Source: Viscum album
Lineage: Eukaryota; Streptophyta; Magnoliopsida; Santalales; Viscaceae
Direction: 5' to 3'
Length of the DNA: 64,000 nt
NCBI GenBank assembly: GCA_963277665.1
Contig: OY728153.1
Span: 269,240,250-269,304,249 of the forward strand
A program made the translations under genes and the position numbers. A model generated the notes under the pieces. It had not been told where the DNA came from, did no database searches, and saw only the letters and a program-made list of their open reading frames with translations. Below, piece by piece: positions 37,666-50,193 of the stretch (positions within the stretch are counted from its first letter, which is position 1; the number at the start of each line of letters is the position of its first letter).

Positions 37666-39584
37666 TGAAATGCGCGGCCGATTGTCGCCTATCGACCGGT
37701 CAAAGTTTCGGTGCTCTGCTAATGTGTATAGCATCACTCGGGTCAAATTCTCGGCGATGATACTTTGTAATAGTCGTTTGTTTTTAGTTGATTGTATTTT
37801 GATTAGGGGGTTTGTTTGCAGATATTAATTGAAATGACTAATTGATTATTATTGATTTAACAAATTGATAATAATTGGGGTGAGTTCATTATTAGGGAGT
37901 TAAGCTTGTGATATCCTTGAGTTTTTCTTTATATTGCATTTAAATTAACACCCACTTCACAAGTTGACGTCGATTAGAATTCCTAAGTGTTAAAGCTTTA
38001 ATCCCAGCCTTAAATTAACTAGGATTCTAAACTGAATTATTACTTGTTTATATTAGTGTATTTATGGTTCCAATAATCCATGGAAACCACTTTCTAAACA
38101 AAATATGTCATTAATCCATGACATATTATGTCCAACATACACAATGTTAAATTAACGAATACTCATCGAGCAAATACTCTCAATCACTTACCATCCCTAA
38201 ATTTTGACTCACCCCAATGAGATATTTGCTCAGAAATTTGGGTGTTTAATATTCTGGTTAAAATAATTATGATGATAAATTAAGAATAGAAGGAAAAGAA
38301 ATGGATTAGAAAAGAGTGGTACGTCGGACACACACACACGAACAATGATGATAATTAAAAACGGGTTTCGATTGAATGAGGAAGCAAAATAAGGGAAGGG
38401 GATTCAACTAAATTTTAACTATTTCAAGAACATAAATATTAAACTATAGAAGGTGGATGATAATAAGAGATATTGAAGAAGTAACTTGCATTAAAACAGA
38501 ATTACAAAGAAAGAGAATTACAAGATTACAAAAACGAAGAACACGAAAGTAAGTGAAAACAAAGAGAGGATGAAAGGTCTCTCAAGTGAAAACTTGAGTT
38601 TGGAAGGTCCTATCAAGACTTTTTCAAGGCTTTGGTTGTGCCAATATGATATCCTCTCTTCTGAAATTCCAACCCCTCTCAAGGAGAGAAGGGGAGAGTA
38701 TTTATAGCCTAAGAAGTGGACTGTTTGCATTCCCAATCTATCCCTCCACTTGAATCGCCAATTTGGCTATTCAGACAGCCTAATCTTCACATATCTCCTT
38801 CTTCAAAGTTGTAGACAATAATGTTTTCCGACTAATCTCAAACTTTGGAGTCATTTGTACTTAAGGAGAAAAAGATATGTCCGGTTGATTAAACAAAGTT
38901 AAACTGTCCATTTCAATCCAGTCTTTTTGAAGTCCATAATGTGAAAGGGTTGTTGAATATGAATATGCCTTCAAATCCGAATGGTTTATTCAACAACATA
39001 GGTCGGATATATCGCTTCTTTCACACTGAAAAACCGCAGCTCAATTTGATGCTTACATCATGAGATATGTCATGCATACTATACTGATGTTAATTCTTGG
39101 ACAGAATGGTGGGCTGGACTTCAAAGCTTTATTTGGGCCCCTTGTACTTGGATTTGGGCCTTGAAATTTTTATACAAATTGAAATATAGTGTCCCCAGAA
39201 TTATAGTGGAGAGATAATGTTTTTGGACCTCTGTATTGAGCCCATTAAATCAATCTTTAAGGATGGTCCAGTTTGTTCACAGATTCTTTGGTCTTGTTTG
39301 GGAGGACCATATGACCCTTCAAATGGAAGAATTGGCTCATGGTACCTTCTAATGAAATGTTTAATATTGAAAGGCGAATCCTACAAAATAAGAACCACAC
39401 AATTTGGATCAGTATAGTGATAGTTAGTATTAAAACATTAAACTGACTCAATTGGACTACTTCTAAAAATGCTCAAAAATTATATTTAATATTAAAATAT
39501 GAATATTACACACAAATTATGCACTTTTCATTTAAAATCAGTAAAGGGAGTTAGTAAAATGTAATGAATAAATGAATAACATCA
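37666..39584 (-). repeat. Athila LTR3 (5' LTR of copy B)
   Basis: 1,919 bp, TGAAATGCG...ACATCA. It is followed by GCTCT (39585-39589), which pairs with GCGCT before LTR1. In the sense orientation this is the upstream LTR that would have carried the promoter for the tandem. Confidence 0.9.
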
Positions 39585-40800
39585 GCTCTCAAACTGGGTA
39601 CCAGTTCTAAATATGTCCCCACCCTCCACAGATGAATCACCTTGGTCTCGAGCCTATGGAAAAAGGGTGAGGACAAGGATATCAAAACAGGAACTGAGGA
39701 GGCCTACTCCCCGCTGGATGAAACCTGGAAGGCCCAGATGCTTGAGACCTACTACTGAATGCCTTCCCATTCGAAAAACTCGTATGTCTCCTCTCTCATA
39801 TTACACCTCCCTACGAGTGCATCATCTCCACTACTTCAGCCTTCTTCTAAAATTCTAAGTATGTCAGTAGGGTAAAGGGAGTTATAGTATACTATAGAGA
39901 ATGTCGTAGTTCCTCCTCCAAGCATCTCTCCCATGACTCCTCACCCATAAATAAATATGGTGTGAATCATAGGAAATTCTTAAAATTTATTCCCAATTCT
40001 CTCACCAATACACTCCCCTGCTAAAGGGGGAGAAGCTCTTGTCTCTTCATGGCCTTCATTGTTGAGGAAACGAACTCTGCTTGAAAATATTTCTCAAATT
40101 TATTTCTTGAGACATCAGTCTCCTCCCTATCCCCAAGGTAAATCATCCATTACTAACGTGCCTCTCCTCGTATATGGCTCACTACTAGAGGAACCTAGTA
40201 CTCTATCAGAGCACAAATCAAAGTAAAGGTGATCGCCATCTCCTCAAGCTATCCCTTTGTCTCTAAGTCTAAAACACTACATTTGTACTTCCCCAGGGTC
40301 TACCATAGAAAATTACAAAGGGTCTTTTACCACAAGTCATCATCCTCTTCTTTATCAGCCCTCTGTTGATCAACCGGGTTAGCCTGCTTGGCGTCAACTT
40401 CTCATACCACACGTGGGCGATGTCTGAGTTCAATATTTGAAAAAGGGTAAACAAAGAACTCCTAATCCTGGGTAGTATGGAAATTTTCTTTTGAATTCAT
40501 TTTAAATCTTCATTTATTTTAAATTCCCAAAAAACTAAAGATACATAAGAACATAAGACATTATGATGAATGTACCTTTCCTAGGGTATCTACCTTGTAA
40601 TCAGTGTACCTCACTTGGTCATTCAGTAGGTCTAGATTCCTTGCATCGAATCACAGGGGGGACTAAAATCTTGTGTCCTACCCAGTCTTCCCAGGCCTAT
40701 TTCATGCACCAAGATTTCTTAACACTGTTACCCAACCATCCCATGAAATTATCATTGTTCCTAGCTTCGAACTGCATCATATCTCTCAATCATCATCCAT
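39585..40800 (-). pseudogene. G2 gag remnant, right of the Athila insertion
   Basis: The minus strand near 40020-40100 reads FEKYFQAEFVSSTMKAMKRQELL, matching the gypsy gag pattern F-x-YFP-x5-D-x-K-x-EF. A frame at 40269-40454 is compatible with the preceding gag helix region but is not decisive. Stops are common. It lies just 3' of the G2 5' LTR and primer site, where gag belongs, and would continue at 18786 on the other side of the Athila unit. Confidence 0.5.
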
Positions 40801-40811
40801 TGACACCATTT
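40797..40811 (-). other. G2 primer-binding site candidate
   Basis: Next to the LTR the sense strand reads AAATGGTGTCAATGG, resembling the initiator-Met tRNA complement TGGTATCAGAGC over its first eight positions. It is worn, and the call leans on position. Confidence 0.4.
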
Positions 40812-43800
40812 TGTCATGACCCACCTTCCTTAAGATGAGGGAAGGGACAACAAAGTGTCATGCCCTTACATCTTCAAGATGAAGGAGAGATAATGACCCT
40901 CGAGCCCTATCTTCATAGGCCCCAGAGTGGAGAATACCACCAAGGGTATAGAATCTCACATAAAATGGAAATAATTACCCTTTTTAATGAAAATGGGATT
41001 GAGATATAACACTGTAGACATCCCAAACAACACCAAACATTTATATAAAGGAAACCAAAAAGCAAACCATTCATGATTTAAACATAAACTGTGATAAAAG
41101 TACAATCATAGTACAAAAGAAAGTACCAAAAGAAAGAGACTAAGAAGCAGCGCAGAAAGTATCCTGACGCCCGAGCTAGTAAAGTCCAGCACAATTCTCA
41201 ATGTCTTCTAGGAAACTTAAAAATATTTTTATCGATGTAGGGTGAGTATAGAAGTACACCGAATAGAAAAATTAAAGCCATTCGTTCACAACTGGGGGAA
41301 CATACTAATTCCCCTATGAAAAAAAGTAGAACCTAAAAGCACCTACCAAGGAATACTAACTACCCTAGTCTCATCAAGGCACACTCACTAAATAACGCAA
41401 GTCAAGTAAAGTAGTATTATATGCACATTGACATTTGGGTACCCCGCACCACTTTCCTATGGGTTAACTGCTCATTCATAATGTCTAACATCTTGACGCT
41501 ACCACTCTTCCAAAATGTAGTCCCACTGCCACAACCATCATGCACACACTTGGTCTTCAAACCACCCATAAATCCCGCCCACAGACACCTGGTCCACAAC
41601 CACCACACCTCTTGCCTGAAGACACCTGGGACTCATTCCAAAGACACTTGGGAAAATAATCCTATCACGCAAACACCTAGACCTCTCATCCATAACAAAC
41701 CTGCCCAAAGGACCTTGGAATATGGTAAGCCTCAAGCCATTACAACCTTCCCGGATACACTCAAGCAGTAAGAACCCGGAATAGGGTGAGAGGAAGAAAG
41801 TCAGTAACCAGCCATCCATCCTCCAACCATGATGTTAGGAAAGACACCCCCCCATGAAATGGGGGTGTTTGGCACATGGTTCTCAACAATGGTGGGTGCA
41901 TATAGAAAATAACAAGGAACTTAAATTTATATATATAAGTAAAAAAACACTCACCCTAACCTATATGTCCCAAAATAAACAGCCAACCCACATAGAACAA
42001 CATTTTCTGCTACCCCTATATGCACAACAACAACCACTACTAAAGCATGCACAAAAACCCTTTTTCATTCAACAATTTTTGATCTATTTAATAATGGTTC
42101 ACTTTAAGTTATTTCAGCACTACCTGGGGTAAATACCAAGCACAAGATTTGTAACCGCCTCAAAAGGCGAAGACCCTTATTAAATAAGCATACAATAACT
42201 GACCCACTTTGTTCTTAGGTACTGCCAACTTTGAACAAAGGAAGAGGAACCAAGGTAAAACATTTCCATTTTAACACCCATTCATAAAAACAACAGAGAA
42301 CAACCAACATGTAGTTCAATTGAATAGCCCATTTTCCCTAGCCACCTGTTCAACCACTACCAAATGTCATTCTTGAAATTTATACTGCACAATATTCCTC
42401 CCATAGCTAGGACTGGTAGCCCAACTACCCAACAATGACACACCAAGCATACCTATAAACATTAAGTCATGAAACAACCCAATCCTGCATCCCCACCACC
42501 CAAACATTTCCCAGATATAGTCCCACTGCATAACAATTTCACAAACACACCATAGCCCCACTTCCCAACGTCACTCCACGACCACAACATAAGAAAAGGT
42601 AATCCCACTTCCTACAAGTCCATCCATTCTATAATCAATCAGTATATCAACCTAAGATTCAAACACACCACTTGTACTTCCCCACACACTAATCCCACAA
42701 CAACCACCACTAAACCACATCCCTGATGCACACACATACCACACCCTTATCACAAACCAACTCCCTTTCCCACCCCTGCACCCATAACTATGCTCCCAAC
42801 AGCAGCACCACACAACCCACAAAAATTCACAAAACCAAACAGAACGCAGCACACAACCACACCTATCAAACATGATGGATTAAAATTTGGTAAACACTAT
42901 TGTTTAATACACTTTGATAAATATGGGTAATTACACAAGGGTTTTCATCCTAGGGTATCCATTTCATTTAACTGGGTATACGTGATTGGTTAGATTAGTA
43001 TTTACACCAATTGTTTGTAAGGAAACTACATCAGTTATAAAGCACCACTCATTTTTAGACAAATACCACCAACTTACATGATTTTTAGATAGATTTACAG
43101 TCCCAACAAATTACATCATCAACAACGTTAATAAATAAAATAGGCGATCAACATCAAACCACTCCCAACCCATTATTTCATTGATCCCATAATCTTTTGA
43201 TCATATTACATTCCCTTAATTTATTACTTGTTAATGAAAAGGATTCATCCATTCTTCACGAAGAAACATTACTACACCCACCCCGCATGATACTCAAAAA
43301 TAGAGAGGCAGAAGAATCCCTACTTGAAACAATAGGCAACCAAAACTATTCTTTGCACGAAGAATAGGGTATCATGCGAGTAGTAGGAAACTCCAAGAAA
43401 TCTGAGCAGGAGAGGGCTCTAGCTTAGGCGCATGACTTTTATATAGAGGAAGGATCTAGAACGTGCCAAGAGAGAATGGAAAACACACTATGAAGGGAAG
43501 ATCTCAGCTTTTAAGTGTCAGATCCAATATTAAAGGAGAACGGTTTCAAAATCTATTAATGTGTGATTTTGGTCAAGATCACGCAATTTGACTATCTCAA
43601 AGTCCCCAAAAGTGTTAGGATATTAAAGATAAACTTAATATCCTTGAAAATTCCATTAAAAATTCCCAAACAAGGCTTTAAACTTAGTTTACATCAAATA
43701 AGACATAAGAGGGGCGAAACTGCAAAACTGGGAAAAACTTGAAAAACCGGAAAAGAGTCATTTCTGGGTGGGTCACTGGCGATGATCCATCGACGGGTGA

Positions 43801-44172
43801 GATACCAATGAGACCTACCAACATTGAGCCAATAATTTTGAGCTACCAATGAAACAACTCATTGATTCCCTGACATTGATTCCCTAACAAAAATGTCCTG
43901 ACCCCAATGCCCTAGCACTGATGTCATGACTCACTGACACCAACGTCCCTGACTCACTGACACTAACGCCCTTGACTCATCAACACCGACCCCCTAGAAT
44001 CACTGATGTGGATGCCCCTAACTCACCTATGTTGACGCCCCTAACTCACTAATTTTGATGGTTCAATATTAATTTTTTGATAGCTCTTTTAAAGAGTTAC
44101 CGCTGTCTCCCAAAACACCATAAACACTAAATTTTCACAAAGCAATTGCCCAAGGAAATCCTGGTCATTACA
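40812..44172 (-). repeat. G2 5' LTR (right copy, possibly truncated)
   Basis: Collinear with 11278-14689, with many transitions and small indels. Homology ends at about 44172 (GTCATTACA). If the left LTR really ends at 15051, this copy lacks roughly 360 bp of its promoter-proximal (U3) end. If the LTR ends at 14689/44172, it is complete and flanked by TATAT/TATAC. It carries the same degenerate GACACCGACG-type array (about 43760-44060). Confidence 0.75.
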
Positions 44173-44442
44173 TATACGAACATGAAAACACAATAACATG
44201 ATGTGTATTATAAAAGTACATATCATATACTTTGGTTCTGTCTTGTAAAAGTTATTGGCACCTCCAGCTAGTATTGTATAAATTCTTATTCATTTTTAAA
44301 CTATAACCGATTACTAGTTATGTTAGATAGAATTAAAAAAGGAAGTGATGACAATGTTCAGATATTAAAAAAAATTAATATAAGTAAAAGAAAAAAATCA
44401 TGTAAAAAATAAATTAATAATAAATAATTACAAATTTAACAT
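44173..44442 (-). other. C1 5' leader, right part
   Basis: AT-rich non-coding DNA between the end of G2 and the C1 primer site. In the nested model it is the continuation of 11158-11277. Confidence 0.45.
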
Positions 44443-44460
44443 GTTCTGACTTTGATAACA
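44443..44460 (-). other. C1 primer-binding site
   Basis: The plus strand reads GTTCTGACTTTGATAACA; the sense strand TGTTATCAAAGTCAGAAC resembles the initiator-Met tRNA complement TGGTATCAGAGC. It sits two bases from the C1 LTR edge, as expected for copia. Confidence 0.55.
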
Positions 44461-44462
44461 CT

Positions 44463-46398
44463 TATAGGATCCTAGTGTTGCAGAAGAATCCTATAATGGT
44501 ATGACCAACTCAGATTTCAATCTCAATTTACATGTAATATTATTGAACATTATAAAAATTTCATGTCCAATAAAAAATGATTAAATGACTATATTAAAGC
44601 ACCAGAACCAAAATAGAATGATTTTCACATATAATTCATAATTAAATTAAGATCAAATATAAAATTACCTCAACTTGTAATTTCACTTTCATTGATGATC
44701 TAGTTGACTAGATCTCATAGTAACATTGTTTCACTATAGGATCCAAGTTTATAATCCCTATATAGGTGATCTACAAATGTTCCAAAATATCTTAACATTG
44801 TTGTAGAAGCACTAGATGATATCATGGATAATTTTTATTTTTTGTTTTGCTTGTGGTTGATCATAGCTAAATTTTTATTCAAGGAGAAGTAACCCTTGAT
44901 GTTCTATAAATTCTTTGATAGAGTAGGAAGAGAGAGTTCACTCTAGATCTCTATATCTCACTCTATGGATTGAGAGAGTCTCTATTTATCCATTGTGATC
45001 AATAAAATTTATTTAGGAATGTTTTATAATTATATATTTATTATGACAAGTTTAGGGTTGGAAAATATCACACAATCCTCTTTAAAAACATAAAAAAATA
45101 TTAGTTGACCTTATTCCCCGTAATAATATTATTATTATTAATCTCTTGAAATGTGTTACATGTTAAGAATATAAATAAATATCATTTATTTCATTTATAA
45201 TTGTACCATTTTTCTCGGTCCTCTTTCCTTTTTTGACATTTATTGATCCTCAAATAAATACTATTTATTAAATAAATAAATGAAACTACATTATTATATA
45301 ATAAATATCATAAATATTATATTCTATAAACTTGGAAATGAATATATATTATTATTTAGAACCCTTATTCTTATGAATAACATGTGATTAAATTATGATG
45401 ATCATCCAAACCTGAATAAATATTATTTATTCTAACTTATTAAATTAAATACTTGAATTTAACTGAGATTGCAGATATACTTATTGTGTGGCCCTATAGG
45501 CCTCTTTCTCGGTGGAATTGGGCATAACTACCTAAATTTAAAGGTTATAATATAACAACGTGATCATGATCACATAAATAATGAATTTAGTGTCACAATG
45601 ACATTCAATCTCCTATGAACATTTATCGTATAATATAATCCTTTACCAGGATATCTCAAATCAAAAAGGTTTCATGTTGGTTCCATTAACATATATACTT
45701 TATGTATCTTTATTTTAATTTATGGAAATTAACTCTCATGTTAAATACCATGGATATGGATATATGTATGAAGTTCTATTCTTATCAAAGGCCTTGAAAT
45801 ATCAACTTCTATCAAGGGGGAAAAGGGATAAATCCTCTCTCGCATTATCCAGTAATGCAATATCACTCGTGACACACCCAAAGTATCTTACCTCACAGTG
45901 AGCATATATCACCATGATTTCCATAAATAAATCAATATACATGATTTATGATATCAATTAATGATAATATTAATGTATAAGGATCAATATACGCATCCAC
46001 ATATAGAAACATCCAATGACACATGGGAATGTTGATTTCCTATTTACGGGTATATTCTCATAACTTCCTATCTTAGAGATTATCAAGGGTAAACACCATA
46101 AGAATGTGTTTAAATGTCTTATAAGCCTCCTACCTTATATATTCATTATTTTATATGTACCTTCAGACAATATCATCTGACTATAGTACATATATTCAAG
46201 AACGATGTTGTGGAACATCTAGGTTCTCGTCATAGTGGGGAACTTCTATGACATTTCAGTGTGAGATACATTCTTAGAACATTATCATATAAAATATTCA
46301 CACAAATAAATAATAACGATGCTATAAGAAAATTCATTAATGAGGAAAACATGAAATCTAGTAATAATAAAGTCACTTATAGGGAACCAATTTCTATA
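44463..46398 (-). repeat. C1 5' LTR (right copy)
   Basis: About 1,936 bp, collinear with 5304-7243 (1,940 bp). Matching landmarks include 'ATAATGGTATGACCAAC' (44494), the CTAGATCTCT run (44945), 'TTTAGGGTTGG' (45050) and 'AGGGAACC' (46381). The edges read TATAGG and TATA, against TGAAGG and AATA in the left copy. Confidence 0.7.
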
Positions 46399-46419
46399 TT
46401 TGATATATAAAAATTCTTG

Positions 46420-46520
46420 GGATGTACTAGATGTTATCATTCCTTTATTTAGTAATATTCAATGATATCTTCATACATGATCGCATTGAAGAAGAAATAT
46501 TAAAGGTTTATTTTTTTCTT
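46420..46520 (+). pseudogene. gypsy reverse transcriptase scrap (G0, right part)
   Basis: The plus strand reads LVIFNDIFIHDRIEEEILK, a worn copy of VVFIDDILIYSRSEEEH, directly right of the copia C1 LTR. It probably belongs to the gypsy element that C1 entered. However, the left piece (4560-5290) already extends past this motif, so a simple insertion does not explain it. Confidence 0.5.
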
Positions 46521-46647
46521 ATCAATTTTAGATAACATTTTAGGAACTAAATTAGAGGTTTAACAATGAACATATCTTGATATTTCTAGAGTTAGGCCAA
46601 TATTTTGTGTTATATTTTTTTAGTGTGAGAGGTGAAATCTGGTTAAG

Positions 46648-47822
46648 TGTTAGATGTTTTGGAACATAAAATATAGAAGTAATCCTAAATATCTAGATAT
46701 AATCATCCCACCCATCCCATTGAAAGTGAATAAGATGAATAGAACAAGGAATTATAAGGATGAAGTATCACCAAATAATTCCAAGGGAAGTGACAGAGAA
46801 ATTGTTTCCGAAATTTCTTGAATTTACAGAGGATGTGGTGAAGACAAAAATAATTAATTTTTGGTGATAAAGAGGTAGAATGAGATTAGAAAATTATTGC
46901 TTGTTATTAATATAAATTGGATATGTAAGATTAATAAAGATAAAATAAATAATCTAGACATAATAATAAGTAAATAAGTTAGAGGATGTGATTTCTAAAT
47001 CTTGCATGTGATGTTAGGATATCAATGGAAAATAATAATCTTATAATAATCACCTAATGTACTAGTTGATGGAGTGAAGCTTAGATGGTTACTTTAATTG
47101 AGTATATGGAAAACCCTAAGGATTGTAAGGTGGCGCAACTTGTATAACTTGATGGATATTTTGGAGATTTTATATAATTTGATGAGAAGTTGATGCTTTT
47201 CCATTGTTCACTTTGGTAGAGAAACTATGTTCCAAAGTCTAAAATTTGAAGGAAATTAGGCCATAGTATGGAATGGTGGTAGACTAAAATGAGAATAGGA
47301 ATAAAAAGATATAGAGAAACAAAAGGGACAGAGGAGTTTAGCATATGTTTTTAGTTTACTATGTTTGTGTCATCATAGTGAAACTACTTATAACATTATT
47401 TTTTTATAGATAGTGTTGGAATATATTATTTTATATCTTAGTAGGTTTCATAGAAGAAGGATACATTATAAGTTATATTATGGGAACAATTATATAAAAA
47501 ATGGGTTCTCTTTTCACTTGTATATCCTACCTTCTTATTTTCCCCTTAATATAAAGTTATAGTGTTCTTACATGGAAAATAAATAATTTCCTAACCACAT
47601 TATTCCTTATGTTCTGTTTATGTTGAGTGTGTTATTAAGTTTTATTGATCTTTGGATTTTCATGTATGAAATTTAAGCAATTCAATGTAGTGAATGGGTT
47701 ATGGGGGCTTCTCTATTTTAGATAAATTGACTTCATGGTGTCATTCTATTCTAGATGTTTAGGACCCTGTTCTGCATTTGAGGTTCTATAAGAAATCTTC
47801 TTGATTGGTGGTTATAGTCACA
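46648..47822 (+). repeat. element X 5' LTR
   Basis: Starts TGTTAGATG and ends near TCACA. It is collinear with 50194-51332 through 'TTAATATAAATTGGATA' (46907), 'GGTTACTT' (47077), 'GTTCCAAAG' (47229), 'CTTAATATAAAGTTATAG' (47547) and 'TGTTTAGGACC' (47756). Confidence 0.5.
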
Positions 47823-50193
47823 AAAAGTGGTATCAAATACGATGATGTGTTCAAGTGACTGATACCACTAATAAGTGGTATAAAATCTTTTTTTTCAATG
47901 TTTAAGATTCCAATCCTTAGAAAAATATTTTAGTTTTGGGGTAAAGGGACATTCTGAATATTTCTATTTAGGGAAATTCAAAATATATTTCTTGTCTTTA
48001 CATATTTAGTATTTAGTGGAACTTCATTATTTATAAGAAATAAAAATGAAAAAATGGAAAGGTTTGGGTTGATGGGATTCAGTCAAAATAAAATTCATGG
48101 AATAATGGGAAGAATCAAGCAGAAGGAACATGGAGGGAGTTTTAGAAGGTGTTGGCCAGTAAGGTGTGATGTATAAATCAAAGAAATAATTGATGGTATA
48201 ATTAATTTGTACAGTGAGAGTGATATTAAAATAGGATGATTCGATGTGATTCATCTTGGCCAAATTATTTATATGGAATTTTATAAGGATGCGGTGCTTA
48301 TAAGAGACCAATAGGACCAAAAGTAATATTTTGGAAGATATTCTATTAGTGGATTGTGATTCCCATAACTCAAGGGTAGTATTTATTTTTCTACAGAGTT
48401 TTTCCAACCCATTTTGTTTTCATTACTCATAGGTATAAGAAAAGGAGTAGTACATGGCCAAATTAGAAAAGTTGTTCCATTAATTAATTGGTCTGTGGTT
48501 TAGTGTACTGAATTTCATGGGTGGTGTGTGAAAATTCATGAATGGGGTTCTATGGGGATGGAAAAGTGTGACACAACATTATATCATATAGGTTTTTTAA
48601 AGTATCATTATATGTCATATAAGAAAACTTTTTGAAGCTAGGATCTTATGTATGGGTTTCTTGATCAATTGACTATGAAGGAGTATGGAAATCCTAGTTT
48701 TAAAGGTATGTGGAGGACCTGACTCTTAGAGTATGGAACTTTCAGAGAGTGTATCCATAATATGTAGTAGATGGTGATATTTAAAAAATATCATGTCAAC
48801 AAGGATCAAAATTTACCTGGTTAATTATCATGAAAGTTCATTATACCCCTGTACCATCATCAATAATGTAGAAAAGAGGGTATATGTGTTTCATCTGAAT
48901 AAAAATGTCTATGTTTTTTTAGAACAATCATTGATTAGAGAACCATGGAGTAAATAAGAACAAATTTTCTATAATTTTTTTATTATATTAATGAAACTTT
49001 CACAAGATAATAATTAATGTAAGTCCCACTATAATTTTTTTAGGATACTTCATCTATGACCATGTCAATTCCAAGAAGAATAGAGACATCCAATATTCGT
49101 TGGAATGTTTTTTTAAATTGGATATGAAAGATATTGGTTTTTAAGATTTAAAATATAATCTTCAAAAACATAATTGGATTTATAATATTTACTCTATGAT
49201 TGGGGAAGGATAATATGAATGATTTGTATGAGGTGTAATAATGTAGTTTAGTAAAAATGATCAAATCATGCCTTTGTTCAATAGGGATGAAATTATGTAG
49301 TAAATATCAAATTTTCTAGTAAATTCATTAGTTTAACTATATAAGACTTTTATAATTGGAATTTTTAGATGGTGGTGGATTTAAATTATTTCACTAAATC
49401 TAGATGTACCATAATCTTTGGAATGTGGAAACATAGAAGAAGTTTCAAAAGATTATTTAATGTAAAGATCTATTTCCCTAGTTTTCTGTGGAGTTATACT
49501 AGGGCTCATTGAACAATTTATAATTCAATTATTATTTTCTTATAGAGTGTGAAGAAACCTAAATACAAAAATGGTAGATGTTATAGTATCTTTTTGTTGT
49601 GGGAGTTAAATTAGGAATAAGGAGTTAATGTAAGTTTTATCTAGGAGAATAGCACTTGGGGAAAAAGTTTATGTCGATACATAGAATAAATGGATGGTGG
49701 AGAAATGGTTTGAAGAATGGTATTATTGATAGTTTCAATAATTAATATGGTTATCAATGTGATTTTTATTAAGGAAAACTCATAGAAAAATTGAATTAGT
49801 TTTTTGGAAATGAAACATGATCATAGTCTAGAAAGATGACATTGATGACTGGAGAAAGAATATTTAATTCCTTGGAGTTTTGTGTCAAAATTACTTAATA
49901 TATTGATTGTAATGTTTATATAAATGGTAGATGATATTTTACATGAAATATGTAATAAAACATGATGTTTCTCCAAAAAGGGTGATCAAAGTCTAGGAAA
50001 TTTTTTATATTTCTATTTTATACCTCAATGGGGCTCAGAAGATATCCAGAAAAGGAATGGAAAACATATTTGGTTGGAGGACTTAGTGGAAAATTTGATA
50101 ATAGTATTAAAATGTGAGATTTTTAGGATAAATATATGAAAAAATTATAAAGTGGTAGAATGTTAGTTTTTCATTTGAGAAGTATTTTCTAAG
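47823..50193 (+). other. element X interior
   Basis: AT-rich and without a recognised motif on either strand. The longest frame (48027-48407, minus) has no family features. Confidence 0.4.

Larger units (their letters stand above)
18787..39584 (-). mobile_element. tandem Athila-type Ty3/gypsy unit: LTR1 - internal A - LTR2 - internal B - LTR3
   Basis: Three collinear LTRs of 1,919-1,920 bp, each starting TGAAA and ending CATCA on the plus strand, alternate with two internal regions of about 7.5 kb. Both internal regions are in the same minus orientation and share tRNA-Asp primer sites, gag, protease, RT, RNase H and integrase. Flanking pentamers are GCGCT (18782-18786) and GCTCT (39585-39589), 4 of 5 identical, which is what one insertion event into the G2 gag region would leave. 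The inner edges have no such flanks. Athila is assigned from the gag wording (FYEGL...ERTLIDAASGGAL), the DLGASINVMP protease, the QMLERLAG RT wording and the TGGCGCC-type primer site. I see no envelope-like ORF. Confidence 0.9.
11278..44172 (-). mobile_element. nested Ty3/gypsy chromovirus G2 (Tekay/Del-like), itself split by an Athila tandem
   Basis: Direct repeats of about 3.4-3.8 kb begin TGTTACGACCC (11278) and TGTCATGACCC (40812), a common edge for plant chromovirus LTRs. Between them on the minus strand are gag (39585-40800), then RT, RNase H and integrase (15183-18171), interrupted at 18787-39584. The pol order RT-RNase H-integrase makes it Ty3/gypsy, and the integrase tail and RT wording are of the Tekay/Del chromovirus kind. 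Left flank TATAT (11273-11277) and right flank TATAC (44173-44177) could be a worn target duplication if the LTR ends at 44172, but see the LTR entries for an alternative. LTR divergence is clearly greater than between the Athila LTRs inside it. Confidence 0.8.
5304..46398 (-). mobile_element. outer Ty1/copia retrotransposon C1 (Angela/Tork type), split by a nested gypsy insertion
   Basis: Two diverged direct repeats of nearly equal length (5304-7243 and 44463-46398) are the LTRs. The order on the minus strand is 5' LTR (right), primer site, [insertion 11278-44172], gag, protease, integrase, RT, RNase H, polypurine tract, 3' LTR (left). That order, with integrase before RT, defines Ty1/copia. 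The wording of the pre-integrase, integrase and RNase H regions is closest to the Angela/Tork branch, and LTRs of about 1.9 kb fit Angela. The flanks TTTTA (5299-5303) and TTTGA (46399-46403) agree at 4 of 5 positions, which is weak evidence in AT-rich DNA. Without the insertion the element would be about 8.2 kb. Every domain is riddled with stops. Confidence 0.75.
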
